Positions 7,331 through 16,292 of a stretch of DNA of 52,021 nucleotides are shown here, one piece after another. Source of the stretch: Oceaniradius stylonematis (GTDB lineage Bacteria > Pseudomonadota > Alphaproteobacteria > Rhizobiales > Rhizobiaceae). Under the pieces are notes generated by a model. The model did no database searches and was not told where the DNA came from. It saw only the letters and a program-made list of their open reading frames with translations. The DNA lies in contig NZ_QFWV02000008.1 in NCBI RefSeq assembly GCF_003149475.2, positions 299,785-351,805 of the forward strand, written 5' to 3'. Made by a program: the position numbers and the translations under genes. Numbering within the stretch: position 1 is the stretch's first letter; every line of letters starts with the position of its first letter.

Positions 7331-9043
7331 TTGAGCGAACGCATCCTGCCAAGACCCGATGGCGAGGGGCTGACCCTCGCCATCGTCATTGCGGTGGCGC
7401 TGGTCCTGTTCGTCATGCCGCTGGCGCTTCTGGCGCGCGCCGGGCTGACGCTGGACGGCGCCGTGACGCTCCAGCCCATCCTCGATGCGCTCGACAGCCG
7501 CTCGGTGCCGCGCGCGCTGATCAATTCGCTCGACAGCGCTTTCTTCTCCGGCCTGATCGCGCTGGTCCTGGGCACGATGATCGCGCTGGTCATCGGGCTG
7601 ACGGACGTGCGCGCCAAGGGCATCTTCACCTTCCTCTTGCTGATCCCGATGATGGTGCCGCCGCATGTGACGGCTATCGCGTGGATCCAGGCGATGGGGC
7701 CGTCGAGCCCGCTGCTGCAAATGCTCGGCATCGCGCCCGAACCGGGTTCCACCCATCCGCTCTATTCGCGCGGGGGCGTGATCGCGCTCCTGTCGATCCA
7801 GCACATGCCGCTGGTCTTCCTCGTCGTGCTGGCCGCACTGCGCGCCCTGCCGCGCGAGATGATCGAGGCGGCGCGGATCGCGGGCGCAAGGCCGCTCGCC
7901 GTCTTGCGCCGCATCGTGCTGCCGCTGCTTGCGCCGATCCTGATCTCGGCCTTCGCGCTCGCCTTCGTCTCGGCGCTGGGCAATTTCGGCATCCCGGCGC
8001 TGCTCGGCATTCCGGCGCGCTACACCACGCTGCCGGTGCTGCTGTGGCAGCGCCTTGCCAGTTTCGGCCCCGATGTCCTGACCTCGGTCGCGGCGATCGC
8101 CGCGCTTCTGGCCGCCATCGCGATCGCCATCATCGCCGTCCAGATGACGCTTCTGGCGCGCACCCGCAGCCCGCTGATCGGCCCGCCCCAGCCGCCGCTC
8201 GCAATCCGGCTCGGCGCGCAGCGCCCGCTGGTCGAGACGCTGCTAGCCCTTCTGGTCGCCGCAACGCTGGTCCTGCCGGTTGTCGCGCTGACGACCACGG
8301 CACTGATCCCGACCTATGGCGTGCCGTTCAACCTGACGACCATCACCTTTGCGAACTTTGCCGAGGTGCTGTTCCGCCAGCAGGTCACGCTCAGGGCCTT
8401 CGCCAATTCGACGCTCGTCGCCGGTCTTGCCGGGCTGATGCTCGCGGTGATCGCCATGGCCGTCGGCCATTTTCTCAATGCGCGGCAGAAGGGCTACCGG
8501 CGCGCCGGAACCGCGCTCGCGACCCTTGCCGAGACGACCTATGCCATTCCCGGCCTCGTCATCTCGATCGCCTTCATCCTCGCCTTCATCCGGCCGATCC
8601 CTGTCATCGACGTGTCGATCTACAACACGCTGATCATCATCGGCCTTGCCTATGTCTGCGCGTTCCTGTCGATCGCGCTCAAACCGGTGACGGCCGCCTG
8701 CGCCCAGCTCGACCCGGCGCTCGACGAGGCCGCGCGCATATCCGGCGCACGCTTTTTCATGCGCATGCGCCGCATCTTCGCGCCGCTGATCGCGCCGGCC
8801 GCCGCCTCCGGCGCCATCCTCGTCTTCCTGACCGCCTACAATGAGATCACCGTCTCGGCGCTTTTGTGGTCGACAGGCAACGAGACCATAGGCACCACGA
8901 TCTACAATTACGAGGATGGCGGCTACACGACGCTGGCCGCAGCCATGTCGGCGGTAACGGTTGTTGCCACGATCGCGCTGATGGTGGCGCTCGACCGCTT
9001 CGGCAAGCGCCTGCCGCCGGGTGTGGTGCCCTGGCGGATTTAA
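7331..9043 (+). CDS. ABC transporter permease, fused two-domain type
   Basis: A 570-aa inner-membrane protein with about twelve transmembrane segments in two homologous halves, each with a binding-protein-dependent transport signature loop (EAARIAGARPLAVLRRIVLP near 177-196, and DEAARISGARFFMRMRRIF near 472). This is the FbpB-like architecture of iron-type importers. The start is TTG at 7331, 3 bp after the binding-protein stop; no better start is seen. Its TAA stop overlaps the convergent stop of the ATPase gene. Confidence 0.9.
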   Translation: MSERILPRPDGEGLTLAIVIAVALVLFVMPLALLARAGLTLDGAVTLQPILDALDSRSVPRALINSLDSAFFSGLIALVLGTMIALVIGLTDVRAKGIFTFLLLIPMMVPPHVTAIAWIQAMGPSSPLLQMLGIAPEPGSTHPLYSRGGVIALLSIQHMPLVFLVVLAALRALPREMIEAARIAGARPLAVLRRIVLPLLAPILISAFALAFVSALGNFGIPALLGIPARYTTLPVLLWQRLASFGPDVLTSVAAIAALLAAIAIAIIAVQMTLLARTRSPLIGPPQPPLAIRLGAQRPLVETLLALLVAATLVLPVVALTTTALIPTYGVPFNLTTITFANFAEVLFRQQVTLRAFANSTLVAGLAGLMLAVIAMAVGHFLNARQKGYRRAGTALATLAETTYAIPGLVISIAFILAFIRPIPVIDVSIYNTLIIIGLAYVCAFLSIALKPVTAACAQLDPALDEAARISGARFFMRMRRIFAPLIAPAAASGAILVFLTAYNEITVSALLWSTGNETIGTTIYNYEDGGYTTLAAAMSAVTVVATIALMVALDRFGKRLPPGVVPWRI

Positions 9044-10098
9044 GCCGGCAGCACCCACGCCTTGTCGAACGCCACGCGCACCGGCTCGCCGGCCGCCAGC
9101 GGCTCCGTGCTCGTCGCCTGAACCGGAGGCTCGATCCCCGGCAGCAGCACCGTCGCCTCCCAGTGCCCGCCCCGATAGAGTGCAGCGCCGACACGCCCCT
9201 CCATGCCGCCCGCATTGCCGAGCGTCACATGTTCGGGCCGGATGAAGGCCGTCGCCGGCCCGTCGGCAGGCTCTCCGTCAACCGCGACCGAATGCCCGTT
9301 CACCGTGGCGCGGCCGCCATCGACCGTGACCGGCACCAGCGTCCCGCGCCCGATGAAGCGCGCCACCGCCGCATTGGCCGGCCGCTCGTAAATCTCGCGC
9401 GGCGTGCCGACCTGTAGGAATCGACCCTTTTCCATCACGGCCACCCGGTCGGCGACAGCCATCGCCTCGCGCTGGTCATGGGTGATGTAGACGGTGGTCA
9501 CGCCCGAGGCGCGGTGAAAGCGCGTCAGCTCCTCTTCCATCACCGCGCGCAGATGCGGGTCGAGATTGGCGAGCGGCTCGTCCATCAGGATCGTGCGGGC
9601 GCCGCCGGCAAGACACCGCGCCAGCGCCACGCGCTGCCGCTGCCCGCCCGAAAGGGCCGCCGGCTTGCGGTCGGCGAACCCGGTCAGCGACACGGTTTCA
9701 AGATGGTCCATCGCCTGCCGGCGCGCCTCGGCCTTGCCAAGCCCCTGCGCTTCTCCGGGAAAGGCGACATTGTCGCGCACGGACAGATGCGGCCATAGTG
9801 CATAGGACTGGAAGACGAAGCCGGTCCGGCGATCCTCCGGCGGTACATGCCGGTCCGGACCGGACATGGTTTGGCCGCCGAGCGCGATCCGGCCCTGATC
9901 GGCCATTTCCAGCCCGGCGATCAGCCGAAGAAGCGTTGATTTTCCGCAACCCGAAGCACCCAGGACGCAGAAGAATTCGCCCGTCGCGATCTCGGCATCA
10001 ACGCCGGCGACCGCCCGGTCGGCGCCGAAGCTCTTGTGCACATTTTCAAGAACGACGGACATTGATACACGCGGCGGGTTGGCAACGGCCCGATCCAT
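9040..10098 (-). CDS. ABC transporter ATP-binding protein, iron/spermidine type
   Basis: A 352-aa ATPase with Walker A GASGCGKST, Q-loop FVFQSYALWPHLSVRDNV, signature LSGGQRQRVALARCL, Walker B TILMDEPLANLD and switch His in YITHDQREAMAVADRV. A C-terminal TOBE/regulatory domain follows (GRGTLVPV, ATAFIRPEHV). Start ATG 10098 has GGAG six bases upstream; ATG 10062 would also give a complete domain. The gene faces the permease and overlaps its stop, yet it is the natural partner of that binding protein and permease. Pairing is inferred from adjacency and subfamily. Confidence 0.88.
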   Translation of the reverse strand: MDRAVANPPRVSMSVVLENVHKSFGADRAVAGVDAEIATGEFFCVLGASGCGKSTLLRLIAGLEMADQGRIALGGQTMSGPDRHVPPEDRRTGFVFQSYALWPHLSVRDNVAFPGEAQGLGKAEARRQAMDHLETVSLTGFADRKPAALSGGQRQRVALARCLAGGARTILMDEPLANLDPHLRAVMEEELTRFHRASGVTTVYITHDQREAMAVADRVAVMEKGRFLQVGTPREIYERPANAAVARFIGRGTLVPVTVDGGRATVNGHSVAVDGEPADGPATAFIRPEHVTLGNAGGMEGRVGAALYRGGHWEATVLLPGIEPPVQATSTEPLAAGEPVRVAFDKAWVLPA

Positions 10099-10219
10099 AG
10101 GGCGCTCCGGCCGCCGGCACAAGCACGTCCGGCTTTCGCGCGGCCCGGCCTTGGGTGCGGCGCACAAAAAGTGTTAGCCTTGTCGCATCCCTGTAACAGA
10201 GTTGCGTTTGTTCACCGCC

Positions 10220-11035
10220 ATGCCCGCCGCCGCGCCCGACCGCCCGCTCATCGTGTTCTCCGATCTGGACGGGACGCTGCTCGACCATGAGAGCTATGAC
10301 TGGCGGCCGGCGGAACCGGCGCTCGCCGCCCTGCGTGAGCGCGCCATCCCGCTCATCCTCGCCTCATCGAAGACCGCCGCCGAGATCGCGCCGCTGCGGG
10401 CCGGGCTGGGCTTTGCGCATTGCCCGGCCGTCGTTGAGAACGGCGCCGGCATCCTGCCCGCCGAGGGCGAAGACGCTGGCGACGGGCAAGCCCGCTATGC
10501 GGAGCTGCGCGCTGCGCTCGACCGCGTGCCGGCCAGGTTGCGCCGGCATTTTTCCGGCTTCGGCGATCTGGGCACCGTCGGCATCGCCGCCGCGACCGGG
10601 CTCGACGACCGCAGCGCGCGGCTGGCCGCCGAACGCCGCTTTTCCGAGCCGGGCCTCTGGGCGGGAACGGACGGCGACAAGGCGCGTTTCGTCGAAGCGC
10701 TGGCGGAAATGGGGGTCAAGGCCCGGTCCGGCGGCCGCTTCCTGACGCTCTCCTTCGGGGGCACCAAGGCCGAACGCATGACCGAGATCACCGCCGCCCT
10801 GTTCGGCGCCCGCCTGCCGTTCATCGTCGCGCTCGGCGATGCGCCCAACGACACCGAGATGCTTCAGGCGGCCGACCGCGCCTTCATCGTCGCCAACCCG
10901 CACGGCACGCCTCTGCCGCACCTTGCCGGCGAGACAGATGGCACCATCAGCCGCACCGCCGAACCCGGCCCCGCCGGTTGGAATGACGCCGTGCTGCCGC
11001 TAGTGTCGGCCTGGCCCCAGGCGGGCGGCGCCTGA
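10220..11035 (+). CDS. gpgP: Glucosyl/mannosyl-3-phosphoglycerate phosphatase (HAD family)
   Basis: HAD phosphatase of 271 aa, starting MPAAAPDRPLIVFSDLDGT. Motif I is DLDGTLLDHESYDW, motif II lies in ILASSKTAAE, and the late acidic motif is ALGDAPNDTEML, all in the form typical of mannosyl-3-phosphoglycerate phosphatases. An in-frame TTG at 10202 is an alternative start. Known enzymes dephosphorylate glucosyl- or mannosyl-3-phosphoglycerate to glucosylglycerate or mannosylglycerate, both compatible solutes. The next gene encodes a GpgS-type synthase, which favours the glucosyl substrate. Confidence 0.85.
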   Translation: MPAAAPDRPLIVFSDLDGTLLDHESYDWRPAEPALAALRERAIPLILASSKTAAEIAPLRAGLGFAHCPAVVENGAGILPAEGEDAGDGQARYAELRAALDRVPARLRRHFSGFGDLGTVGIAAATGLDDRSARLAAERRFSEPGLWAGTDGDKARFVEALAEMGVKARSGGRFLTLSFGGTKAERMTEITAALFGARLPFIVALGDAPNDTEMLQAADRAFIVANPHGTPLPHLAGETDGTISRTAEPGPAGWNDAVLPLVSAWPQAGGA

Positions 11036-11069
11036 ACAATGCAAGTGTAACCGGAGTGCGATCGGACCC

Positions 11070-12290
11070 ATGGCAGATTTTCACCAGAACGGCGCCGTCG
11101 CCACGCTTCACAATCTGCGCACCCGCACGCCCGAGGATCTCGAGCGCGAACTGATCACCATCACCGGCCGCCAGAAGGTGACGCTGATCCTGCCCTCGCT
11201 CTATTCCGAACTCGAAGGCCCCGCCCTGCCCGCCATTCTGGACGAACTCAACACGGTCAAGTTCGTCCACCATGTGGTGATCGGCCTCGATCGCGCGACC
11301 AGGAAGGAATACAAGGCCGCGCGCAAGTTCTTCGACCGGCTCGAACTGCCCCACTCGGTTCTGTGGAACGACGGGCCGCGCCTGCGCGCCATCGACGAGC
11401 GCCTGGCCAGCGCCGGCCTGTCGCCGACCGAGCCCGGCAAGGGCCGCAATGTCTGGTATTGCATCGGATACACGCTGGCGCGCGCCGAAAGCGACGTGAT
11501 CGCGCTGCACGATTGCGACATCCTCACCTATTCCAAGGAGATGCTGGCGCGGCTGGTCTATCCGGTCGCCAACCCCGAATTCGCCTACCAGTTCTGCAAG
11601 GGCTATTACCCCCGCACCGCCGACGGCAAGATGAACGGCCGCGTCAGCCGGCTTCTGGTCGCACCGCTGCTTGAAGCCATGCGCAAGACCATCGGCGAAC
11701 GCGACTATCTCGATTATCTGCGCTCGTTCCGCTATCCGCTCGCCGGCGAATTCGCCATGCGCACCTCGATCCTGCCGGCCATGCGCATCCCGTCCGACTG
11801 GGGGCTGGAGATCGGCACGCTGTCCGAAGCATGGCGCAATCTCGCCCCGCGGGCGGTCTGTCAGGTGGAGATTTCCGACGCCTATGACCACAAGCACCAG
11901 CCTTTGTCCGAGGACGATGCCAAGAAGGGCCTGTCGCGCATGTCGACCGACATCTGCAAGGCGCTCTACCGGAAGCTGGCGACCGACGGCACGGTGTTCT
12001 CCAAGGAGACCTTCCGCGCGCTCAAGGCGAGCTACTACCGCACCGCGCTCGACTTCGTCGAAGCCTATTACAACGACGCCCGCATGAACGGCCTGCATGT
12101 CGACCGGCACAAGGAGGAGCGCGCGGTCGAGCTGTTCGCCGGCAACATCGTCGATGCGGGCAAGACCTTCCTCGACAACCCGATGGAGACGCCCTTCATT
12201 CCCGCCTGGTCGCGCGTCCAGGCCGCCGACCCGGACCTGGTGCGGGATCTGTTCGAGGCGGTGCAGGCGGACGATGAGGAGTTCGGATAG
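11070..12290 (+). CDS. gpgS: Glucosyl-3-phosphoglycerate synthase, GT81-like
   Basis: A 406-aa glycosyltransferase that should transfer glucose from a nucleotide sugar to 3-phosphoglycerate. The GT-A fold is visible: LILPSLYSELEGPALP near 36-51, HHVVIGLDRA, GKGRNVWYCIGYTLARAESD, and the metal-binding D-x-D in HDCDILTY (about 146-153). FCKGYYPR, SFRYPLAGEFAMR and SDWGLEIGTLSE match the GpgS pattern I know from cyanobacteria and marine bacteria. It lies 34 bp after gpgP, so the pair should make glucosylglycerate. The GDP- versus UDP-glucose preference cannot be read from the sequence. Confidence 0.85.
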   Translation: MADFHQNGAVATLHNLRTRTPEDLERELITITGRQKVTLILPSLYSELEGPALPAILDELNTVKFVHHVVIGLDRATRKEYKAARKFFDRLELPHSVLWNDGPRLRAIDERLASAGLSPTEPGKGRNVWYCIGYTLARAESDVIALHDCDILTYSKEMLARLVYPVANPEFAYQFCKGYYPRTADGKMNGRVSRLLVAPLLEAMRKTIGERDYLDYLRSFRYPLAGEFAMRTSILPAMRIPSDWGLEIGTLSEAWRNLAPRAVCQVEISDAYDHKHQPLSEDDAKKGLSRMSTDICKALYRKLATDGTVFSKETFRALKASYYRTALDFVEAYYNDARMNGLHVDRHKEERAVELFAGNIVDAGKTFLDNPMETPFIPAWSRVQAADPDLVRDLFEAVQADDEEFG

Positions 12291-12455
12291 GGGCGCCCGA
12301 CCTCTACACAGACAACCCGCCGCGGTCTGACCCGGTATCGGCGGCCAACACGGTCAATCGCGCTTAAAGGACCGTTCAGCGTTTTTGGCTGGCCGAAACG
12401 GCTGTTCAATGCTCGGTAACGGCAGCCAAAGCCTGACAATCCGGGAGTGCCGCTC

Positions 12456-13283
12456 ATGTCCGTGCTCGACCTGCCCAACCGTTTCCTACATCGCGGCGCC
12501 AGCATCGCCTGGGGTCGCCTCGGCGAGGGGCCGCCATTGGTGCTGGTTCACGGCACGCCCTTTTCCTCGCAGGTCTGGCGCCGAATCGCACCGCTTCTGG
12601 CGCGGCACCGGACGGTCTACTGGTTCGACCTGATCGGCTATGGTGCCTCGGACAAGGGCGCCGGCCTCGATGTTTCCCTCGGCGTGCAGAACGGCCTCAT
12701 GGCGGCACTGTTCGGCGAATGGCAACTCGACCGTCCGGACGTGCTGGCCCACGATTTCGGCGGCGCGACGGCGCTGCGCGCGCACTATCTCGACGGATTG
12801 GCCTACCGGACGCTGACGCTCGTCGATCCCGTCGCCGTCGCGCCGTGGGGCTCGCCCTTCGTCTCCCATGTCCGGCAACATGAAGCCGCCTTTGCCGGAC
12901 TGCCCGCCTATGCCCATGAAGCGCTGCTGGCCACCTACATTGCCGGCGCCGCCCATCGGCCGCTCGACGAAGACGCGCTGGCCGTCCACATGGCGCCCTG
13001 GCTCGGCAAGGCCGGACAAGCGGCCTTCTACAGCCAGATCGCCCAGATGGACCGGCGTTTCACCGACGAGGTCGAGCCGCGCTACGGCCCCGCCGGTTTT
13101 CCGGTCACGCTGCTCTGGGGCGAGCAGGACACATGGATCCCGATCGAACGCGGTCATGCGCTGGCCGAAAGGCTGACAGGCGGCCGGCTGGTCGCCGTGC
13201 CCGAGGCGGGCCACCTGGTACAGGAAGATGCGCCCGAAGCCATCGTCGCGGCCATGGTCGCGATCTTCGCCGACCGGGCGTGA
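12456..13283 (+). CDS. Alpha/beta-fold hydrolase
   Basis: A 275-aa cytoplasmic alpha/beta hydrolase. PPLVLVHGTPFSSQVWR carries the oxyanion HG motif, AHDFGGATALR holds the nucleophile position (Asp in H-D-F-G-G, as in haloalkane dehalogenase-like and epoxide hydrolase-like enzymes), LLWGEQDTWIP the acid region, and AGHLVQEDAPE the catalytic His. The ATG at 12456 is preceded by GGGAG at eight bases; an in-frame GTG at 12447 lies inside that ribosome-binding site. An Asp rather than Ser nucleophile suggests dehalogenase or epoxide hydrolase chemistry, but the substrate is open. Confidence 0.82.
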   Translation: MSVLDLPNRFLHRGASIAWGRLGEGPPLVLVHGTPFSSQVWRRIAPLLARHRTVYWFDLIGYGASDKGAGLDVSLGVQNGLMAALFGEWQLDRPDVLAHDFGGATALRAHYLDGLAYRTLTLVDPVAVAPWGSPFVSHVRQHEAAFAGLPAYAHEALLATYIAGAAHRPLDEDALAVHMAPWLGKAGQAAFYSQIAQMDRRFTDEVEPRYGPAGFPVTLLWGEQDTWIPIERGHALAERLTGGRLVAVPEAGHLVQEDAPEAIVAAMVAIFADRA

Positions 13284-13580
13284 TGCGTTGACCGGCATGC
13301 CCCTGTCGGCATCCTTCGCCGTGGCAAGGACGCGCCGCATGCCTGGCCGGAAAATCCGCGCTCGGCAAAGCGCCTGTCGCGGCAATGCGACCGCCAGGGC
13401 AGCAACCGCGTCAGTCAACGAACAAGGGCACGCCCGCTCTGAATGACCAACCGGCGCCACCCCTCCCCAAAAACCTTCCCGCCAAACTCAAAAATAAGTT
13501 GCGCAAATCTCGGTTGATGCTCCACCTTCGCGGGTTCACGGCCAAAAGACCGTGCAACGGGAGCAATATTGGGGAGGAAC
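13284..13580. other. Spacer before fadD
   Basis: About 297 bp with no convincing gene, repeat or terminator hairpin. The last 80 bp before fadD are AT-richer and probably hold its promoter; I could not assign clear -35/-10 boxes. Confidence 0.4.
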
Positions 13581-15305
13581 ATGGCTCAACCGGACAGGCC
13601 GTGGACGGCATTTTACGGACCTGGCGTCCGCACCGACATCGAGGCCGCATCCTATCGCAACCTGCCGGATCTGATTCGCTCGGTCGCCGAGACCTATGGC
13701 AACGCCAAGGCGTTTACCTGCTGCCTGCCCAACGGCATGAACGGCACGCTCACCTTTGCCCAGGTCGACGAGATGTCCGATGCGCTGGCCGTCTATCTGC
13801 GCGAGGTGGCCGGGCTTCAGGCCGGCGACCGCGTCGCCGTGCAGATGCCCAACTGCCTGAGCTTTCCGGTCGCCGTGTTCGGTATCCTGAAGGCCGGCTG
13901 CGTTCTGGTGAACGTCAACCCGCTCTACACCGCCGAGGAGATGGAGCGGCAGTTCACCGACGCCGAGCCCCACGCGCTGATCATCGTCGACATGTTCGCC
14001 GACAAGATCCCCGCCGCCACCCGCGGCCACCCGATCCCCAACGTGATCGTCACCCGCATCGCCGAATTCTTCCCGGTCATGCCGCGCGGCATTGTCGGTC
14101 TCGTGCAGAAATATTGGGACCAGTCGGTCAAGCCCGTCGAGGTCGCCCATCTGCGCCTGCCCGACGCGCTCGACGCCGGCCGCAGCCACATCGCCAGGGA
14201 CCATGTCGAGGTCGATGCCTACCATCAGCCGGTCACCCACGACGACATCGCCGTGCTGCAATATACCGGCGGCACGACCGGCGTCGCCAAGGGCGCCATG
14301 CTCACCCACGGCAATCTGATCCTCAACATGGAACAGGCCATGGAGCTTCTGGGCGGCGATCTGAAAAAGGGCGAGGAAGTGGTGCTGACGGCGCTGCCGC
14401 TCTATCACATCTTCGCCTTCACGGTGAATTTGCTGGCGTTCTACTGGCTTGGCGGGCGCAACATTCTGATCCCCAATCCGCGACCCCTGTCCAATTTGAA
14501 GCGCGCCTTCGAGAACTACAAGGTAACCTGGATGAGCGGCGTGAACACGCTCTTCAACGGGCTCACCAACGAGATCTGGTTCCGCGACACGCCGCCCCGG
14601 CACCTGAAATTCGCCGGCGCCGGCGGCATGGCGCTGCAATCCTCGGTCGCCGCCCGCTGGCGCGAGATCACCGGCACCGAGGTTCTGCAGGGCTACGGGC
14701 TGACCGAGACCTCGCCGGTGCTGACGTTCGAACCCTTGGGCAAGGCGCGCGAGGGCACGATCGGCATTCCCGTGCCATCGACCGAGATCGCCTGCTTCGA
14801 CGACAACGGCAAGCGCCTGCCGATCGGCGAAACCGGCGAGATCGGCGCGCGCGGACCGCAAATCATGAAGGGCTACTGGAAGAAACCCGACGAGACCGAA
14901 AAGGTCATGGCCGGCGACTGGTTCCTGACCGGCGATATCGGCGTGATCGATGAGGACGGCTATGTCCGCATCGTCGACCGCAAGAAGGACATGGTCGTCG
15001 TCTCCGGCTTCAACGTCTATCCCAACGAGATCGAGGACGTGCTTGCCGGCCATCCGGCCGTGCTGGAAGCGGCGGTGATCGGCGTGCCCGACGATGCGGC
15101 GGGCGAAGCGGTCAAGGCGTTCATCGTCCGCGCCGATCCGGGCCTCGACACCGACGCCGTGCGCGCCTTCTGCAAGGAACATTTGACCGCCTACAAGGTG
15201 CCCAAGCTGGTCGAATTCCGCGACGAACTGCCGAAATCCAATGTCGGCAAGATCCTTCGAAAAGAACTGCGCGCCGAACAGATGGCGCAACTGGCAGCGG
15301 AGTAA
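13581..15305 (+). CDS. fadD: Long-chain fatty acid--CoA ligase
   Basis: A 574-aa acyl-CoA synthetase of the ANL superfamily: activates fatty acids with ATP to acyl-AMP, then acyl-CoA, feeding beta-oxidation. Key motifs are the AMP-binding P-loop YTGGTTGVAKGAMLTHGN, the A5 motif GYGLTETSP, the hinge segment TGDIGVIDEDGYVRIVDRKK, GFNVYPNEIEDVL and the C-terminal catalytic Lys in SNVGKILRKELR. ATG 13581 is chosen because GGGGAGG directly precedes it; a TTG four codons upstream lies in that site. The BASS symporter gene follows after 6 bp. Confidence 0.93.
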   Translation: MAQPDRPWTAFYGPGVRTDIEAASYRNLPDLIRSVAETYGNAKAFTCCLPNGMNGTLTFAQVDEMSDALAVYLREVAGLQAGDRVAVQMPNCLSFPVAVFGILKAGCVLVNVNPLYTAEEMERQFTDAEPHALIIVDMFADKIPAATRGHPIPNVIVTRIAEFFPVMPRGIVGLVQKYWDQSVKPVEVAHLRLPDALDAGRSHIARDHVEVDAYHQPVTHDDIAVLQYTGGTTGVAKGAMLTHGNLILNMEQAMELLGGDLKKGEEVVLTALPLYHIFAFTVNLLAFYWLGGRNILIPNPRPLSNLKRAFENYKVTWMSGVNTLFNGLTNEIWFRDTPPRHLKFAGAGGMALQSSVAARWREITGTEVLQGYGLTETSPVLTFEPLGKAREGTIGIPVPSTEIACFDDNGKRLPIGETGEIGARGPQIMKGYWKKPDETEKVMAGDWFLTGDIGVIDEDGYVRIVDRKKDMVVVSGFNVYPNEIEDVLAGHPAVLEAAVIGVPDDAAGEAVKAFIVRADPGLDTDAVRAFCKEHLTAYKVPKLVEFRDELPKSNVGKILRKELRAEQMAQLAAE

Positions 15306-15311
15306 GCCCAA

Positions 15312-16193
15312 ATGGTCGATGAGTTCACGCAAACGCTGCTCGGCCTGATGGTCGCCATCATCATGCTCGGCATGGGCGCCTCGCTGACGCCGCGCGACTT
15401 CTATCTGGCGCTGCGCCGCCCCTATGGCCTCGCCATCGGCGTCATCAGCCAGTACGGCATCATGCCGCTTCTGGGCTTCGTCCTGGCGCTGACGCTGGCC
15501 GTGCCCGAAACCATCGCCATCGGCATCCTGATCATGGCCTGCATGCCCGGCGGCACCACCTCCAACATCTTCACCTATTTCTCCAAGGGCAATCTGGCGC
15601 TGAGCGTCCTGATGACGGTCACCTCGACCGTCGCGGGCGTCGTGATGATCCCGCTGATCCTTCTTCTCTATGCGGCCGCGCTCGACCTGCAAATCCCGCG
15701 CGAGGACATCGTCGCCGTGCTGATCGTTCTGCTGGTTCCGGTCGCCATCGGCATGGGCATCCGCAAGCTGAACGCCAATGCCGGCGCCGTCATCGAGTTT
15801 TGCGGCTCGATCCTGGCGGCGTTCTTCATCGTCTTCATCATGGCGACCTGGGTGCCGCAGAACTGGCAGTTCCTGCGCGACACGACGCCATCGACCTATG
15901 TCGCGGCGATCGGCCTGGGCCTTGTCGGCATCACGATCGGCTATTTCTTCGCCAAGGCGCTCAGGCTGCATCCGCGCAATGCGCGCACCGTGGCGCTGGA
16001 GACCGGCATCCAGAACGGGCCGCTGGCGATCGCCATCGTCATCTTCTCGTTTCCGGCCGAACAGCAGCAGGCGGTCATGGCCGTGCCGGCGCTCTATTCG
16101 CTGTTCATCGTGATCGTGTCGACCTTCGTCACGCTGGTCTTCCGCCGCGCCAACACCGCGGCGGAGCAGAAGATGCCGGACAGTTTGCTGTGA
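15312..16193 (+). CDS. Bile acid:sodium symporter (BASS) family transporter
   Basis: A 293-aa membrane protein with about nine to ten hydrophobic segments. GMGASLTPRDF, MACMPGGTTSNIFTYFSKGN and ETGIQNGPLAIAI are the conserved BASS-family loops, including the discontinuous-helix residues that bind sodium and substrate. Members carry bile acids, pantoate, pyruvate or other organic anions. The 6-bp gap after fadD suggests an operon and an organic-acid cargo linked to fatty-acid metabolism; that link is inference. The start has no strong ribosome-binding site, consistent with translational coupling. Confidence 0.9.
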   Translation: MVDEFTQTLLGLMVAIIMLGMGASLTPRDFYLALRRPYGLAIGVISQYGIMPLLGFVLALTLAVPETIAIGILIMACMPGGTTSNIFTYFSKGNLALSVLMTVTSTVAGVVMIPLILLLYAAALDLQIPREDIVAVLIVLLVPVAIGMGIRKLNANAGAVIEFCGSILAAFFIVFIMATWVPQNWQFLRDTTPSTYVAAIGLGLVGITIGYFFAKALRLHPRNARTVALETGIQNGPLAIAIVIFSFPAEQQQAVMAVPALYSLFIVIVSTFVTLVFRRANTAAEQKMPDSLL

Positions 16194-16292
16194 GGGAGTG
16201 GGGCCGGCCCTTGGTGGCCCACCCCCCCCCGCTTGCCGCGATGCCGCCCAACCGCTAGCGTCTCAAGATGGTCCCGGCGGCAGGAGGGCGAT

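Noticed and set aside
13536-15971. Open minus-strand frame of more than 800 codons antisense to fadD and the BASS gene
   Set aside because: Its translation is His/Asp/Arg/Gly-rich without motifs, as expected for a shadow frame in GC-rich DNA; the plus strand carries complete, motif-bearing genes.
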